This document shows positions 19,487-27,419 of a DNA stretch of 64,000 nt, piece after piece; within the stretch, counting starts at the first letter, position 1; every line of letters begins with the position of its first letter. The notes under the pieces are model-generated. The model did no database searches, was not told the DNA's origin, and saw only the letters and a list, made by a program, of their open reading frames with translations. Made by a program: the position numbers and the translations under genes. Source of the stretch: Bradyrhizobium sp. SZCCT0148 (GTDB taxonomy: Bacteria; Pseudomonadota; Alphaproteobacteria; Rhizobiales; Xanthobacteraceae); contig NZ_JAFCKT010000006.1 in assembly GCF_018129985.1 (NCBI RefSeq), forward strand, positions 62,001 through 126,000, read 5' to 3'.

Positions 19487-20676
19487 CAGGATTCGATACC
19501 GTGGATGGCGAGCACGGTCTTCATCCGCTGCGTCGCGAGTTCAGGGTTGGCGAGCAGGCCCGCCTTGTCGGCCAGACGGAACAGCTCGGCCAGATGCAGC
19601 GTGGAGCGCGTACTCTCCTGCCCGCCGACCATGGTGAAATGGTCCTGGTGGCCGTTGAGATACGCCATGAACACCACGCCGGTCTTGTAGAACCGCGTCG
19701 GCGCCTTGAAGATATGGCGCGACAGCGGCACGGTCGGCCCCAGCACGTCGTGAAAACCGGCTTCGTCGCCGGCCGCCAGCCGCGACAGCGCGTAGGATGC
19801 TGCCGGCGCGATTGCGTCGAAAATGCCGAGCAGTGCGTGGGAAAAGCCCTGCTCGTCCCCGGCGATCAGTTCCGCGTAATTGAAATCGTCGCCGGTGTAC
19901 ATCTTGATGCGCTTGTCGAGGCGGCGGCGCATGTCGATCTCGCGCTGCTTGTCGAGCAGCGAAACCTTGACGCCGTCGACCTTGGCGGCGTTGCCGTTGA
20001 TGATGGCGACGGCCGTATCCATCGCCCGGTCGAGATCACCCGTGCCCCAATAGCCCGTCAGCGCCGGATCGAACATGTCGCCGAGCCAGTGGATGATCAC
20101 GGGCTCGCGGACCTGCGATAGCACGCGATCGTAGACCTTGGCATAGTCGTCGGCGTTGCGGCCGAGCTTGGCCAGCGCGCGCGAGGCCATCAGGATGATG
20201 CGGCCACCAACCTTCTCCACCGCCGATATCTGCTCTTCATAAGCGCGGATCACGTCGTCGAGGCTCCTGGCATCCTCGACCGCGAGATGATCGGTGCCCG
20301 CGCCGGAGAACACCAGCGCGTTGCGGCGCCTGGCCGCGCCGACCGAGCGCGTGATCAGCTCCAGCGAGGTCGGCCAGTCCAGCCCCATTCCGCGTTGCGC
20401 GGTGTCCATGGCTTCTGCAACGCCGAGGCCAAGGTCCCAGACGTGCTCACGGAAGGCGATGGTCTTGTCCCAGTCGACGGCAGCCGACAGCCAGGGATCG
20501 TTGTCGGCGAAGGGATCGACGACCGTGTGAACGGCCGAGAAGGCAATACGATTCAGCGTGCCTTCAAGCTTGGCGGGGAACGTGCGCGACGCCGCGAGCC
20601 GGTAGGTCTCGATGGATCGATCGGCCTTCGGCAGCTTGAGCGACAAGGAGGACATGGGTTGGACGGGCTTATTCAT
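19486..20676 (-). CDS. DUF993 family protein, putative aldolase-like (dihydrodipicolinate synthase fold)
   Basis: A 396-residue soluble protein of the DUF993 family, which has a DHDPS/aldolase-like TIM barrel. Recognisable blocks are NRIAFSAVHTVVDPF, RRRNALVFSGAGTDHL, EPVIIHWLGDMFDPAL..YWG, DGVKVSLLDKQREI (the lysine here is a candidate Schiff-base residue) and KMYTGDDFNYAELI. GAGGTC lies upstream of the ATG at 20676. It sits between the oxidoreductase and the isomerase of the operon, so a retro-aldol or dehydration step is a fair guess, but no reaction is established for the family. Confidence 0.82.
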   Translation of the reverse strand: MNKPVQPMSSLSLKLPKADRSIETYRLAASRTFPAKLEGTLNRIAFSAVHTVVDPFADNDPWLSAAVDWDKTIAFREHVWDLGLGVAEAMDTAQRGMGLDWPTSLELITRSVGAARRRNALVFSGAGTDHLAVEDARSLDDVIRAYEEQISAVEKVGGRIILMASRALAKLGRNADDYAKVYDRVLSQVREPVIIHWLGDMFDPALTGYWGTGDLDRAMDTAVAIINGNAAKVDGVKVSLLDKQREIDMRRRLDKRIKMYTGDDFNYAELIAGDEQGFSHALLGIFDAIAPAASYALSRLAAGDEAGFHDVLGPTVPLSRHIFKAPTRFYKTGVVFMAYLNGHQDHFTMVGGQESTRSTLHLAELFRLADKAGLLANPELATQRMKTVLAIHGIES

Positions 20677-20695
20677 GGTTCTGACCTCTCCCCGG

Positions 20696-20780
20696 CACTG
20701 CGAGGAGCGAAGCGACGAAGCAATCCAGAACCGTCGCCGCCGAGGGACGCTGGATTGATTCGCTTCGCTCGCAATGACGA
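20696..20780. repeat. Intergenic palindromic repeat, family B
   Basis: An inverted repeat whose arms are TGCGAGGAGCGAAGCGACG..CAATCCAG and CTGGATTGATTCGCTTCGCTCGCAATGACG. A second copy is at 42116-42202 and a worn one at 50541-50628. It separates the DUF993 gene from the oxidoreductase gene within the operon. Confidence 0.75.
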
Positions 20781-20812
20781 CTTGGCAAACATCGCGACTT
20801 ATCCAATTGACT

Positions 20813-21964
20813 TCAGACCTTGATCGGGGCGACGTCGATCCAGCGCCGCTCCTTCCAGCTCTTCAGCGCGCATTCGGCGAGCTGTACGCCCTTGACGCCT
20901 TCGAGCAGCGTGAACTTGTAGGGTGCATCCTCGTAAACGTGGCGGATGAACATCTCCCACTGCTCCTTGAAGCCGTTGTCGTAAGCGACGTTGTCGGGCA
21001 GCTTCTGCCAGTCGCCGTAGAAATCGTGCAGGCGCTTCTCGTCGGGATTCCAGACCGGCCTCGGGGTCGCCTGCCGCGCCTGGATCATGCAGTCGGTGAG
21101 GCCCGCGACCGCCGAGCCGTGGGTGCCGTCGACCTGGAAGGTGACGAGGTCGTCGCGATAGACGCGGGTGACCCAGGACATGTTGATGTGGGCGATGACG
21201 CCGCCCTCGAGCTGGAAGGTGGCATAGGCGGAATCGTCTGCCGTCGCCTTGTACTTCTTGCCCTGCTCGTCAAAGCGCTCGGGGATGTCGGTGTTGCCGA
21301 TACAGACCACGCTCTGGACGTTGCCGAAGAGGTTGTCGAGCACGTAGCGCCAGTGGCAGACCATGTCGAGGATGATGCCGCCGCCGTCCTCGTCGCGATA
21401 GTTCCAGGACGGCCGCTGCGCCTCCTGCCAGCCGCCTTCGAACACCCAATAGCCGAACTCGCCGCGCACCGAGAGGATACGGCCGAAGAAGCCGGAATCG
21501 CGCAGGAAGGCGATCTTCTTGAGGCCCGGCAGAAACAGCTTGTCCTGCACCGTGCCGTGCTTGACACCCTTCGAGTTGGCAAGTTTGACGACTTCGAGCG
21601 CCTCCTCGAAATTGGTCGCGATCGGCTTCTCGCAATAGACGTGCTTGCCGGCATTGATGGCCTGGGTCAGCAGACCGGGGCGTGCCTGCGTGGTCGCGGC
21701 GTCGAAGAACATGGTGTCGTTCTTGTCGGCCAGCGCGGCATCGAGGTCGGTGGTCCAGCGCGTGATGTTGAAGCGCTTGGCGAGCGCCTCGATTTTCTCC
21801 GCGCTGCGGCCGACCAGGATCGGATCGGGCATGATGCGGTCGCCATTCTTGAGGCGGACACCACCCTGGTCGCGGATCGCGACGATCGAGCGGATCAAAT
21901 GCTGGTTGAGCCCCATGCGGCCGGTGACGCCGTTCATGATGAGACCGAGGCGTTGGGTGGTCAT
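20813..21964 (-). CDS. Gfo/Idh/MocA family NAD(P)-dependent oxidoreductase
   Basis: A 383-residue sugar-type dehydrogenase. The N-terminal Rossmann fold starts GLIMNGVTGRMGLNQH. The EKP motif that holds the catalytic lysine is seen in HVYCEKPIATNFEEAL, and GIILDMVCHWRYVLDNLFG contains the histidine region of the active site. The ATG at 21964 overlaps the stop of the enolase-family gene as ATGA. Such enzymes oxidise or reduce sugars, inositols or sugar acids. Together with the neighbouring dehydratase-like, aldolase-like and isomerase-like proteins it implies breakdown of a sugar or sugar acid. Confidence 0.9.
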   Translation of the reverse strand: MTTQRLGLIMNGVTGRMGLNQHLIRSIVAIRDQGGVRLKNGDRIMPDPILVGRSAEKIEALAKRFNITRWTTDLDAALADKNDTMFFDAATTQARPGLLTQAINAGKHVYCEKPIATNFEEALEVVKLANSKGVKHGTVQDKLFLPGLKKIAFLRDSGFFGRILSVRGEFGYWVFEGGWQEAQRPSWNYRDEDGGGIILDMVCHWRYVLDNLFGNVQSVVCIGNTDIPERFDEQGKKYKATADDSAYATFQLEGGVIAHINMSWVTRVYRDDLVTFQVDGTHGSAVAGLTDCMIQARQATPRPVWNPDEKRLHDFYGDWQKLPDNVAYDNGFKEQWEMFIRHVYEDAPYKFTLLEGVKGVQLAECALKSWKERRWIDVAPIKV

Positions 21965-23352
21965 GCCGGATACTCCTGAAGTGATTTCGGCTGTTCGAGC
22001 GGACGAAGCGCCGACCAGTCCGGATGGACCGACGTCGCAAAGCCCGTTGTGTTGAGCGACCCCGTCAGGAGATCGCCGTCGTGAATCGAGAGGCGGATGC
22101 CCTGCCCGGCATCGGCGTAGAGATCGGGATGCGCGGCGGCGAAGGCCGCAGCCTCCGTGGCCGGCGCGTCGCCGAAGCCGTCGACGTAGTGATGGCCGTT
22201 GCGCTCGGCATGGGTGACGCCGATGAGAGCGCCGAGCGCGAGATCCTGCTGCACGGCGAGGCCCGCCTGGCAGGTGAGGTCCTCGCCGGTGACGAAGAAC
22301 CGCTCGCCGCCCGCGCTCCACTTCGCAGCCCGGGTCGCGTTGATGATGGACTTGTAGAGACCCTTGCAGGATTTTGAGGATATGCCGCGATAGCCGAGCG
22401 CCCGCGCCGCCGGGAATGCATCGTAGGAATCGTCGGCCTCGTCGATGATGAAGCCGTGCGCGGCCAACGCGCCAAGCGGCGATTGCCGCATGATGTCGCG
22501 CGGCATCGGCTGCTCGACATAGAGCAGGCGGGTGGCGATCGGGCGCAGCGCGGCGTCATGATCGAGCCGGTTCATCAGCGCCTGCAACGCGGCGAGATCG
22601 GCGTACTGCTCGTTGGCATCGAGCGTCACCTTGTAGTCGTGTCCCGTCGTAGCGAGCTCCTCGCCGATACGGGCAAGGCGCGCCGCGTCGGCTGTGGGAT
22701 CGCCCGACAGCTTGAGCTTGAAGTAACGTGCACCGGCGTTCTCGCGCGGGTCGGCGACCCCGCCGTTGCCTTCGATGGGATCATCGAGGCCGACCGTATG
22801 CCTGACGGCAACGCGTGGCAGCGGCTTTCGGTGGGCGAGGAACGACGCGAGATCCAATTCCTTCAGATCGGGCGACAACCGCGTATCGATGCCGGCGATG
22901 TTACCGACCATTCCGTCGAAGAAGCTGGTCTCGGCGGCACGAAGCAGCGCGTCGAGGATCGCCTTGTCGATCTCCGCCGGGCCATAAGCCGCTGCAAGCG
23001 GCGGAATGTTGCTTTTCGCGCAGGTCGCGACCTGGGCGCCGACGCACGAAGCATGAAGATCGAACGCGGTCTGGAATCCGGTCTGCGACAGATACAGTCC
23101 GCTCGCGATCTCGAGCGACCGACGCAGCCCGTCGACCGTCTCCGCCGGCGACAGCTCCGGCCGCTTGTCGAACCATTTCGGCACCAACAACTCGGCGCTG
23201 GCGCCGACCGCAACGCCCCTGCCCTCCACCTCGATCTCGGCCCGCACGAACAGCTGAGGCGTCGCGTTGATCGTGATGGCACCGAAGCGGAACGGCCGCG
23301 CAAACTGCACGGGACGCTCGAAGAAGGCGATGTCTCGCAGCTTCAGGCGCAC
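21961..23352 (-). CDS. Enolase superfamily protein (mandelate racemase/muconate lactonizing enzyme type)
   Basis: A protein of about 463 residues with an enolase-superfamily barrel. Probable catalytic and metal residues are the lysines in YFKLKLSGD, the Asp in VTLDANEQ, the Glu in YVEQPMPRD, the acidic cluster in FIIDEADDSYD, and the Lys in ISSKSCKGLYKS. Members dehydrate acid sugars, racemise or cycloisomerise. The start is taken as GTG 23352 (MRLKLRDIAFFERPV...): upstream the frame runs into a palindromic repeat and into the ABC ATPase, and no ATG lies closer. It begins the enzymatic part of the operon downstream of the ABC importer. Confidence 0.82.
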   Translation of the reverse strand: MRLKLRDIAFFERPVQFARPFRFGAITINATPQLFVRAEIEVEGRGVAVGASAELLVPKWFDKRPELSPAETVDGLRRSLEIASGLYLSQTGFQTAFDLHASCVGAQVATCAKSNIPPLAAAYGPAEIDKAILDALLRAAETSFFDGMVGNIAGIDTRLSPDLKELDLASFLAHRKPLPRVAVRHTVGLDDPIEGNGGVADPRENAGARYFKLKLSGDPTADAARLARIGEELATTGHDYKVTLDANEQYADLAALQALMNRLDHDAALRPIATRLLYVEQPMPRDIMRQSPLGALAAHGFIIDEADDSYDAFPAARALGYRGISSKSCKGLYKSIINATRAAKWSAGGERFFVTGEDLTCQAGLAVQQDLALGALIGVTHAERNGHHYVDGFGDAPATEAAAFAAAHPDLYADAGQGIRLSIHDGDLLTGSLNTTGFATSVHPDWSALRPLEQPKSLQEYPA

Positions 23353-23372
23353 GGACGTGGTCCCAAGACGAG

Positions 23373-23459
23373 CGTCATGCCCGGGCCTGTCCCGGGCATC
23401 CACGTTCTTTGTCGCGCGTGGCAAGGCGTGGATGGCCGGGACAAGCCCGGCCATGACGA
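23373..23459. repeat. Intergenic palindromic repeat, family D
   Basis: Arms CGTCATGCCCGGGCCTGTCC..GGGCATCCACG and CGTGGATGGCCGGGACAAGC..GGCCATGACG form a long imperfect hairpin. It sits between the ABC ATPase and enolase-family genes. Only one copy is seen in this window, but the make-up matches mobile palindromic repeats of this bacterial group. Confidence 0.65.
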
Positions 23460-23486
23460 CCGAGAGATTGGAACCTGTCCATCGTC

Positions 23487-24335
23487 CTAGTCCAATGCCC
23501 CTTGTGAAAAGAAATGCTTGCGGATGCGCTGCACGAGTTCGGTAAACACCGGGTCGGCCATCACATCCAGCGAGCGCGGGCGCGGCAGCGGCACGTCGTA
23601 GATCGCAGCGATCGCGCCGGGACGTTCGGTCATCACGAGCACACGGTCGGCGAGGAACACGGCTTCCGGAATCGAGTGCGTGATCAGGAGCACAGTCTTC
23701 CTGGTCTCGCGCTGAATCCGCATCAGCTCGACATTCATCCGCTCGCGCGTCAGCGCGTCCAGCGCGCCGAACGGCTCGTCCATCAGCATGATCCTGGGAT
23801 CGTGCACCAGGGCGCGGCAGATCGAGGCGCGCTGCTGCATGCCGCCCGAGAGCTGCCAGGGCAGCTTCTTCTCGAAGCCTTCGAGCCCGACCATCTTCAA
23901 CAGCGCCCTGGCGCGTGCAAGATATTCGTCCCGCGGCAGCCGCTTCATGTCGATCGGCAGCATCACGTTTTTGAGGATGTTGCGCCAAGGCAAGAGCAGT
24001 GCGTTCTGGAAGACGATGCCGACATTGCCGTGCGGCTTCGTCACCTTCTCGCCGTCGACCAGGATTTCGCCTGACGTCGGCGGCAGCAGACCGGAGATCA
24101 GCTTCAGCAGTGTGGACTTGCCGCAGCCGCTCGGGCCAACCACGACAAAGAACTCGCCGTCATTAATGTGGAAGTCGAGCGGCCGCAGCGACGGCACGTC
24201 GCCGTCGCGGGTCCGGTAGGTCTTCGACACGCCGGACAGCTTGATGCCCGACGAATCGCCGGCGGCCCGGTCGCTCACCAGTCTCAGATGTGCGGCCGGC
24301 TGCGCGGTTTCGCTCATGATCGTCGCAGGTTTCAC
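23487..24335 (-). CDS. ABC transporter ATP-binding protein, nitrate/sulfonate/taurine type (SsuB/TauB-like)
   Basis: A 282-residue ATPase. Walker A is VGPSGCGKSTLLKLISGL near residue 67, the Q-loop FQNALLLPWRNILKNV is the SsuB/TauB/NrtD form, the signature LSGGMQQRASICRAL follows, and Walker B is IMLMDEPFGALDALTR. GTG 24335 overlaps the binding-protein stop as GTGA and is preferred; ATG 24317 is the alternative. It powers the importer formed with the permease at 25382 and the binding protein at 24332. Confidence 0.92.
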   Translation of the reverse strand: MKPATIMSETAQPAAHLRLVSDRAAGDSSGIKLSGVSKTYRTRDGDVPSLRPLDFHINDGEFFVVVGPSGCGKSTLLKLISGLLPPTSGEILVDGEKVTKPHGNVGIVFQNALLLPWRNILKNVMLPIDMKRLPRDEYLARARALLKMVGLEGFEKKLPWQLSGGMQQRASICRALVHDPRIMLMDEPFGALDALTRERMNVELMRIQRETRKTVLLITHSIPEAVFLADRVLVMTERPGAIAAIYDVPLPRPRSLDVMADPVFTELVQRIRKHFFSQGALD

Positions 24336-25324
24336 GAGCCACTCTTCGGAAGATAATCGTTGGTATAGAAGGCCTTCGGGTTCTCCTTGGCCTTGGCGTC
24401 AAGCCCGCCATATTCGACCATCAGGTTGACGCTGTCGGTCATGTTCTGGTCGGTGACCTGGAACGGGCGCTTGCCTTTGGTTTCAGCGGTCCGGTAGAGC
24501 GGAATCGTCAGCTCGAAGCCCTGCGTCAGCGTGTCGATCTTGCCGCCCTTGGGGTTGGCATCGAGGATCGACTGCGCCGAAGCCTTCGGCTCCTTCTCGG
24601 CGGCTTCGACAGCCTTGGTCGTCGCCGACATGAAGCGGCGGACGAGGTCTGCATTGGCCTTCACATAGTCGGTATTGGCGATGATGCCGGACGAAACCAT
24701 GTTGATGCCGTAGTCGGCGAACTTGATCGGGTAGACGTCCTTGCCGGTGGCGTCCTTGATCTTCATCGACTGGTCCATGACATAGCCGAGCAGGAGATCC
24801 GCCTGGCCGTTGATGACGGCGTTGAGCTTGGTCTGGCCATCGCCGGCAACGGTTTTGAAGTCGCTCTCCTTCAGGCCGGTCTTCTTCAGGAACAGCGGCC
24901 AGATCTGGGTCATGGAGTCTGCCGGCGTGATCGCCACCGTCTTGCCCTTGATGTCCTCGGGCTTCTTGATGTTCTTGTCGACGAAGCCCATGGCGGACAT
25001 CGGACTGGTCTGCAGCAGCACGCCGGTCGCAACCACAGGCGCGCCCTTGATCGCGGCGCGCATCATGGTGGGGACGTCGACATAGCCGAAATCGGCGGTC
25101 TTGGCGGCAACGGCCTGCGTGGTCGCAGCCGAGCCGCGGCCTTCCTGGATCTCGAGGTCGATGCCCTCGGCCGCGTAGATGCCCTTGGTCTTGCCGTAAT
25201 AGAACGGCGCGTGCTCGCCGTAGACGTACCAGTTGAGCATCAGCACGACCTTGTCGGCCGCCTGTGCGGGCGAAACTGCAAACGCCATCAGCACCGCCGA
25301 GACAGCCCCGATCAACCGCTTCAT
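24332..25324 (-). CDS. ABC transporter substrate-binding protein, NMT1/THI5-like (TauA/SsuA class)
   Basis: A 330-residue periplasmic protein with a signal peptide ending near SPAQA-AD. The mature part starts KVVLMLNWYVYGEHAPFYYGKTKGIYAAEGIDLEIQEG, the pattern of the NMT1/THI5 fold used for nitrogenous, sulfonate and pyrimidine ligands. GSAATTQAVAAKTADFGYVDV follows. GGGAGA at 25332-25337 is best spaced for the ATG at 25324; two in-frame starts lie just upstream (25327, 25330). The ligand is probably the carbon source handled by the downstream enzymes, not thiamine: no TPP riboswitch or thi genes are present. Confidence 0.9.
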   Translation of the reverse strand: MKRLIGAVSAVLMAFAVSPAQAADKVVLMLNWYVYGEHAPFYYGKTKGIYAAEGIDLEIQEGRGSAATTQAVAAKTADFGYVDVPTMMRAAIKGAPVVATGVLLQTSPMSAMGFVDKNIKKPEDIKGKTVAITPADSMTQIWPLFLKKTGLKESDFKTVAGDGQTKLNAVINGQADLLLGYVMDQSMKIKDATGKDVYPIKFADYGINMVSSGIIANTDYVKANADLVRRFMSATTKAVEAAEKEPKASAQSILDANPKGGKIDTLTQGFELTIPLYRTAETKGKRPFQVTDQNMTDSVNLMVEYGGLDAKAKENPKAFYTNDYLPKSGS

Positions 25325-25381
25325 CATCACTCTCCCTTGTCGTTTGTTGCGTCGGCCGTTCGTGGCCGTTCTTTGCTTCAG

Positions 25382-26191
25382 TCAGGATGCGAAAATCACG
25401 TCCTCGCGCTGGCTGACATGCCAGGGAATAACCAGCTTCTCGATCCGGTCGACGATCCAGAACAGGATCACGCCGAGCAGCGCGAGGATCACCAGGGCTG
25501 CAAACATCGTCGGCAGGTCGAAGGTACCGATCGAGCGCTGCATCACGTAACCGATGCCGGAATTGGACCCGACGAACTCGCCGACGACGGCGCCGACCAC
25601 CGCAAGCGTCACTGACACCTTGAGACCCGAGAAGATCGCGGGCAACGCATGCGGCAGATTCACCGCGCAGAACACCTGGAATCGGTTGCCCTGCATGGCG
25701 CGGGCGAGATCGACCATATCGGGATCGACCGATTTGAATCCCTGCACGGCCGAGACCACCACGGGAAAGAAGCCGAGCAGGAACGCCGAGATCACTTTCG
25801 GAATGATGCCGAAGCCGAACCAGACCACGAACAGCGGCGCGATCGCGATCTTGGGGACGGATTGCGAGAACACCAGCAGTGGATAGACGTAGCTCTCCAC
25901 CGTCTTCGAGCCTGCGATCAGCATCGCGACGGGAATGCCGAACAGCGCGGACAGCGCAAAACCACAGACGGTCGCATAGGTGGTCGGCCAGGACTGGCGC
26001 AGCAATTCCGGCCAGTCGGTGCGCAGCACGGCGACGACGTCGAGAGGCGACGGGATCTGGTAGGCGGGGATCTTGAATACGCGGATCGCAAGATCCCAGG
26101 CGACGACGATGAAGACGAGGAACAGAAAAGGCCGCACCCAGGCCGCGTTCAGCATCTTGGACACCGCACCTTGCGGCTTCAGTTCAGCCAC
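25382..26191 (-). CDS. ABC transporter permease, nitrate/sulfonate/taurine type (SsuC/TauC-like)
   Basis: A 269-residue inner-membrane permease with about six membrane segments, the first being VRPFLFLVFIVVAWDLAIRVF. The ATPase-contact loop is VDLARAMQGNRFQVFCAVNLPHALPAIFSGLKVSVTLAVVGAVVGEFVGSNSGIGYVMQ. It starts with GTG, preceded at 6 bp by GGGAG. As the first gene it heads the operon that continues with the binding protein, ATPase and four enzymes. Confidence 0.92.
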   Translation of the reverse strand: MAELKPQGAVSKMLNAAWVRPFLFLVFIVVAWDLAIRVFKIPAYQIPSPLDVVAVLRTDWPELLRQSWPTTYATVCGFALSALFGIPVAMLIAGSKTVESYVYPLLVFSQSVPKIAIAPLFVVWFGFGIIPKVISAFLLGFFPVVVSAVQGFKSVDPDMVDLARAMQGNRFQVFCAVNLPHALPAIFSGLKVSVTLAVVGAVVGEFVGSNSGIGYVMQRSIGTFDLPTMFAALVILALLGVILFWIVDRIEKLVIPWHVSQREDVIFAS

Positions 26192-26226
26192 GTCTCACTC
26201 CCGGCATTCTTCTTCGTTCTCGGGAG

Positions 26227-26255
26227 AAATTAACCCGTTGGATAAATACTGTCCA
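26227..26255 (-). promoter_or_regulatory. Candidate sigma-70-type promoter of the ABC importer/catabolic operon
   Basis: On the minus strand TGGACA (26255-26250) and TAATTT (26232-26227) are 17 bp apart, about 35 bp before the GTG of the permease. The region is locally AT-rich compared with its surroundings. Confidence 0.45.
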
Positions 26256-26318
26256 GAGCTTTCCGTGTGACGTTTTGCGGCGGTTCCGGTGGATGAATGG
26301 AGATGGAGGTAGCTTCTG

Positions 26319-26370
26319 TGTCCCGGACGCGCTGCAGCGCGAAGCGTTGCTGCGCAGAGCCGGGATCCAG
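26319..26370. repeat. Intergenic palindromic repeat, family A
   Basis: A single compact unit, TCCCGGACGCGCTGCAGCGC answered by GCGTTGCTGCGCAGAGCCGG, related to 4841-4933. The 343-bp space between the ABC permease and the TetR gene consists of the operon promoter, this element and the one at 26426-26525; no gene is seen there. Confidence 0.65.
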
Positions 26371-26425
26371 AAAAAGCGGCACGATAGATTGCGGCGACGT
26401 GGACCCCGGAGTGCCGATAAACTCA

Positions 26426-26525
26426 GTGTCATCCCCGCGGACGAGGGGAATCCAGCACGCTGCGGCTTCGCGGCCCAACCACAGCCGCCCCTGGAATAAT
26501 GGACGCCCCCTCGCGATGAGGGCGG
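26426..26525. repeat. Intergenic inverted repeat, family E
   Basis: GTCATCCCCGCGGACGAGGGG at the left is answered by CCCCCTCGCGATGAGGGCGG at the right, with GGAATCCAG and CTGGAATAATGG inside, so the whole can fold back on itself. It lies just past the stop of the TetR gene. Confidence 0.5.
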
Positions 26526-26534
26526 AGAGTTTGG

Positions 26535-27242
26535 CTACACCGTCTGCGCCACCGCGGCGCGCGACTTCGGTGCCTTCGCGATCTCGATCAGCGCCACGGA
26601 TTGTCCCGTCAGCGCAGCGAGCACGAGGCCGACCATATGCGCCAGCCGCTCGTCCTTGGCCTTCTTGTCCAGGAGATCGCGGCCGAAGATCACGCTGAGG
26701 GTCGCCGAGTTCGAGAGATAGAAGAAGCACAGCCCCGCGATTGAAATGTAGAGCTGCACAGGATCGACCGCGACCTGGAAATCGCCGCTGTCGACGCCGC
26801 GGCGCACCACGGTGCGGATCATCTCGACGAAGGGCGAGTGCATCGACTTGACCTTGGTCGATTTCTTAAGGTGCTTGGCGCGCGCGAGGTTTTCGGTCTG
26901 CAGCAGCGACAGGAATTCGGGATTGCGCAGGAAGTAATTCCAGGTGAACTCGATCAGGCGCCTGATCGCCTCGGGGGGATCGAGATGCTCGAGATCGAGC
27001 CCCCGCTCCTCGCTGCGGATCTTGTCATAGGCGCCTTCGAGCACCGCAAGGTAAAGCTCGTCCTTGTTGCCGACGTGGTAGTAGAGCATGCGCTTATTGG
27101 CGCCGGCCTTGGCCGCGATGCGGTCGACGCGCGCGCCGGCGAGGCCATGGGCGGAAAACTCCTGCTTGGCGGCTTCGAGAATGCGCAGCCGCATCCCCTC
27201 GGGATCGCGCTGCCATTTCTGGGCTTGTTTCGCCTTTGCCAA
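26535..27242 (-). CDS. TetR family transcriptional regulator
   Basis: A 235-residue regulator. The N-terminal helix-turn-helix reads ILEAAKQEFSAHGLAGARVDRIAAKAGANKRMLYYHVGNKDELY, of the RutR-like kind, and the C-terminal domain is a normal-length ligand domain. It lies upstream of the ABC importer/enolase/DUF993 operon on the same strand, separated by 343 bp of repeats and a promoter, so it is the best local candidate to control that operon. Its own promoter region holds a small dyad at 27264-27280. Confidence 0.88.
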   Translation of the reverse strand: MAKAKQAQKWQRDPEGMRLRILEAAKQEFSAHGLAGARVDRIAAKAGANKRMLYYHVGNKDELYLAVLEGAYDKIRSEERGLDLEHLDPPEAIRRLIEFTWNYFLRNPEFLSLLQTENLARAKHLKKSTKVKSMHSPFVEMIRTVVRRGVDSGDFQVAVDPVQLYISIAGLCFFYLSNSATLSVIFGRDLLDKKAKDERLAHMVGLVLAALTGQSVALIEIAKAPKSRAAVAQTV

Positions 27243-27263
27243 ACCGGGTACTCGCTGGGGTGT

Positions 27264-27280
27264 TTACAAGACGCGTGTAA
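27264..27280. promoter_or_regulatory. Small dyad upstream of the TetR gene, possible operator
   Basis: TTACA at 27264-27268 and TGTAA at 27276-27280 form an inverted repeat around AAGACGC..., about 25 bp before the TetR start. The arms are only 5 bp, so this is suggestive at best. Confidence 0.3.
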
Positions 27281-27306
27281 CACGGGAGCGCGCATTTGAG
27301 AAACGT

Positions 27307-27416
27307 CGTCATTCAGGGGCGCGCCTCTTGGGCGCGAGCCCGGAATCCATCGCGCGACAGGGCAAGTGGAGGAATGGATTCCGGGCTCGTCGCTTCGCGA
27401 CGCCTCGGAATGACGG
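27307..27416. repeat. Intergenic palindromic repeat, family C
   Basis: CGTCATTC...GCGCGAGCCCGGAATCCAT is answered by ATGGATTCCGGGCTCGTCGC...GGAATGACGG. The second copy is at 43854-43957. It fills the space between the glyoxalase-fold and TetR genes. Confidence 0.75.
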
Positions 27417-27419
27417 TGA

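Noticed and set aside
23353..23988. A longer N-terminus for the enolase-family gene (frame open to 23988)
   Set aside because: The extension runs through a palindromic repeat and into the ABC ATPase gene in the wrong frame.
25325..25381. TPP riboswitch before the THI5/NMT1-like binding protein
   Set aside because: The 57-bp gap is too short and shows no thi-box sequence; the operon starts upstream at the permease.
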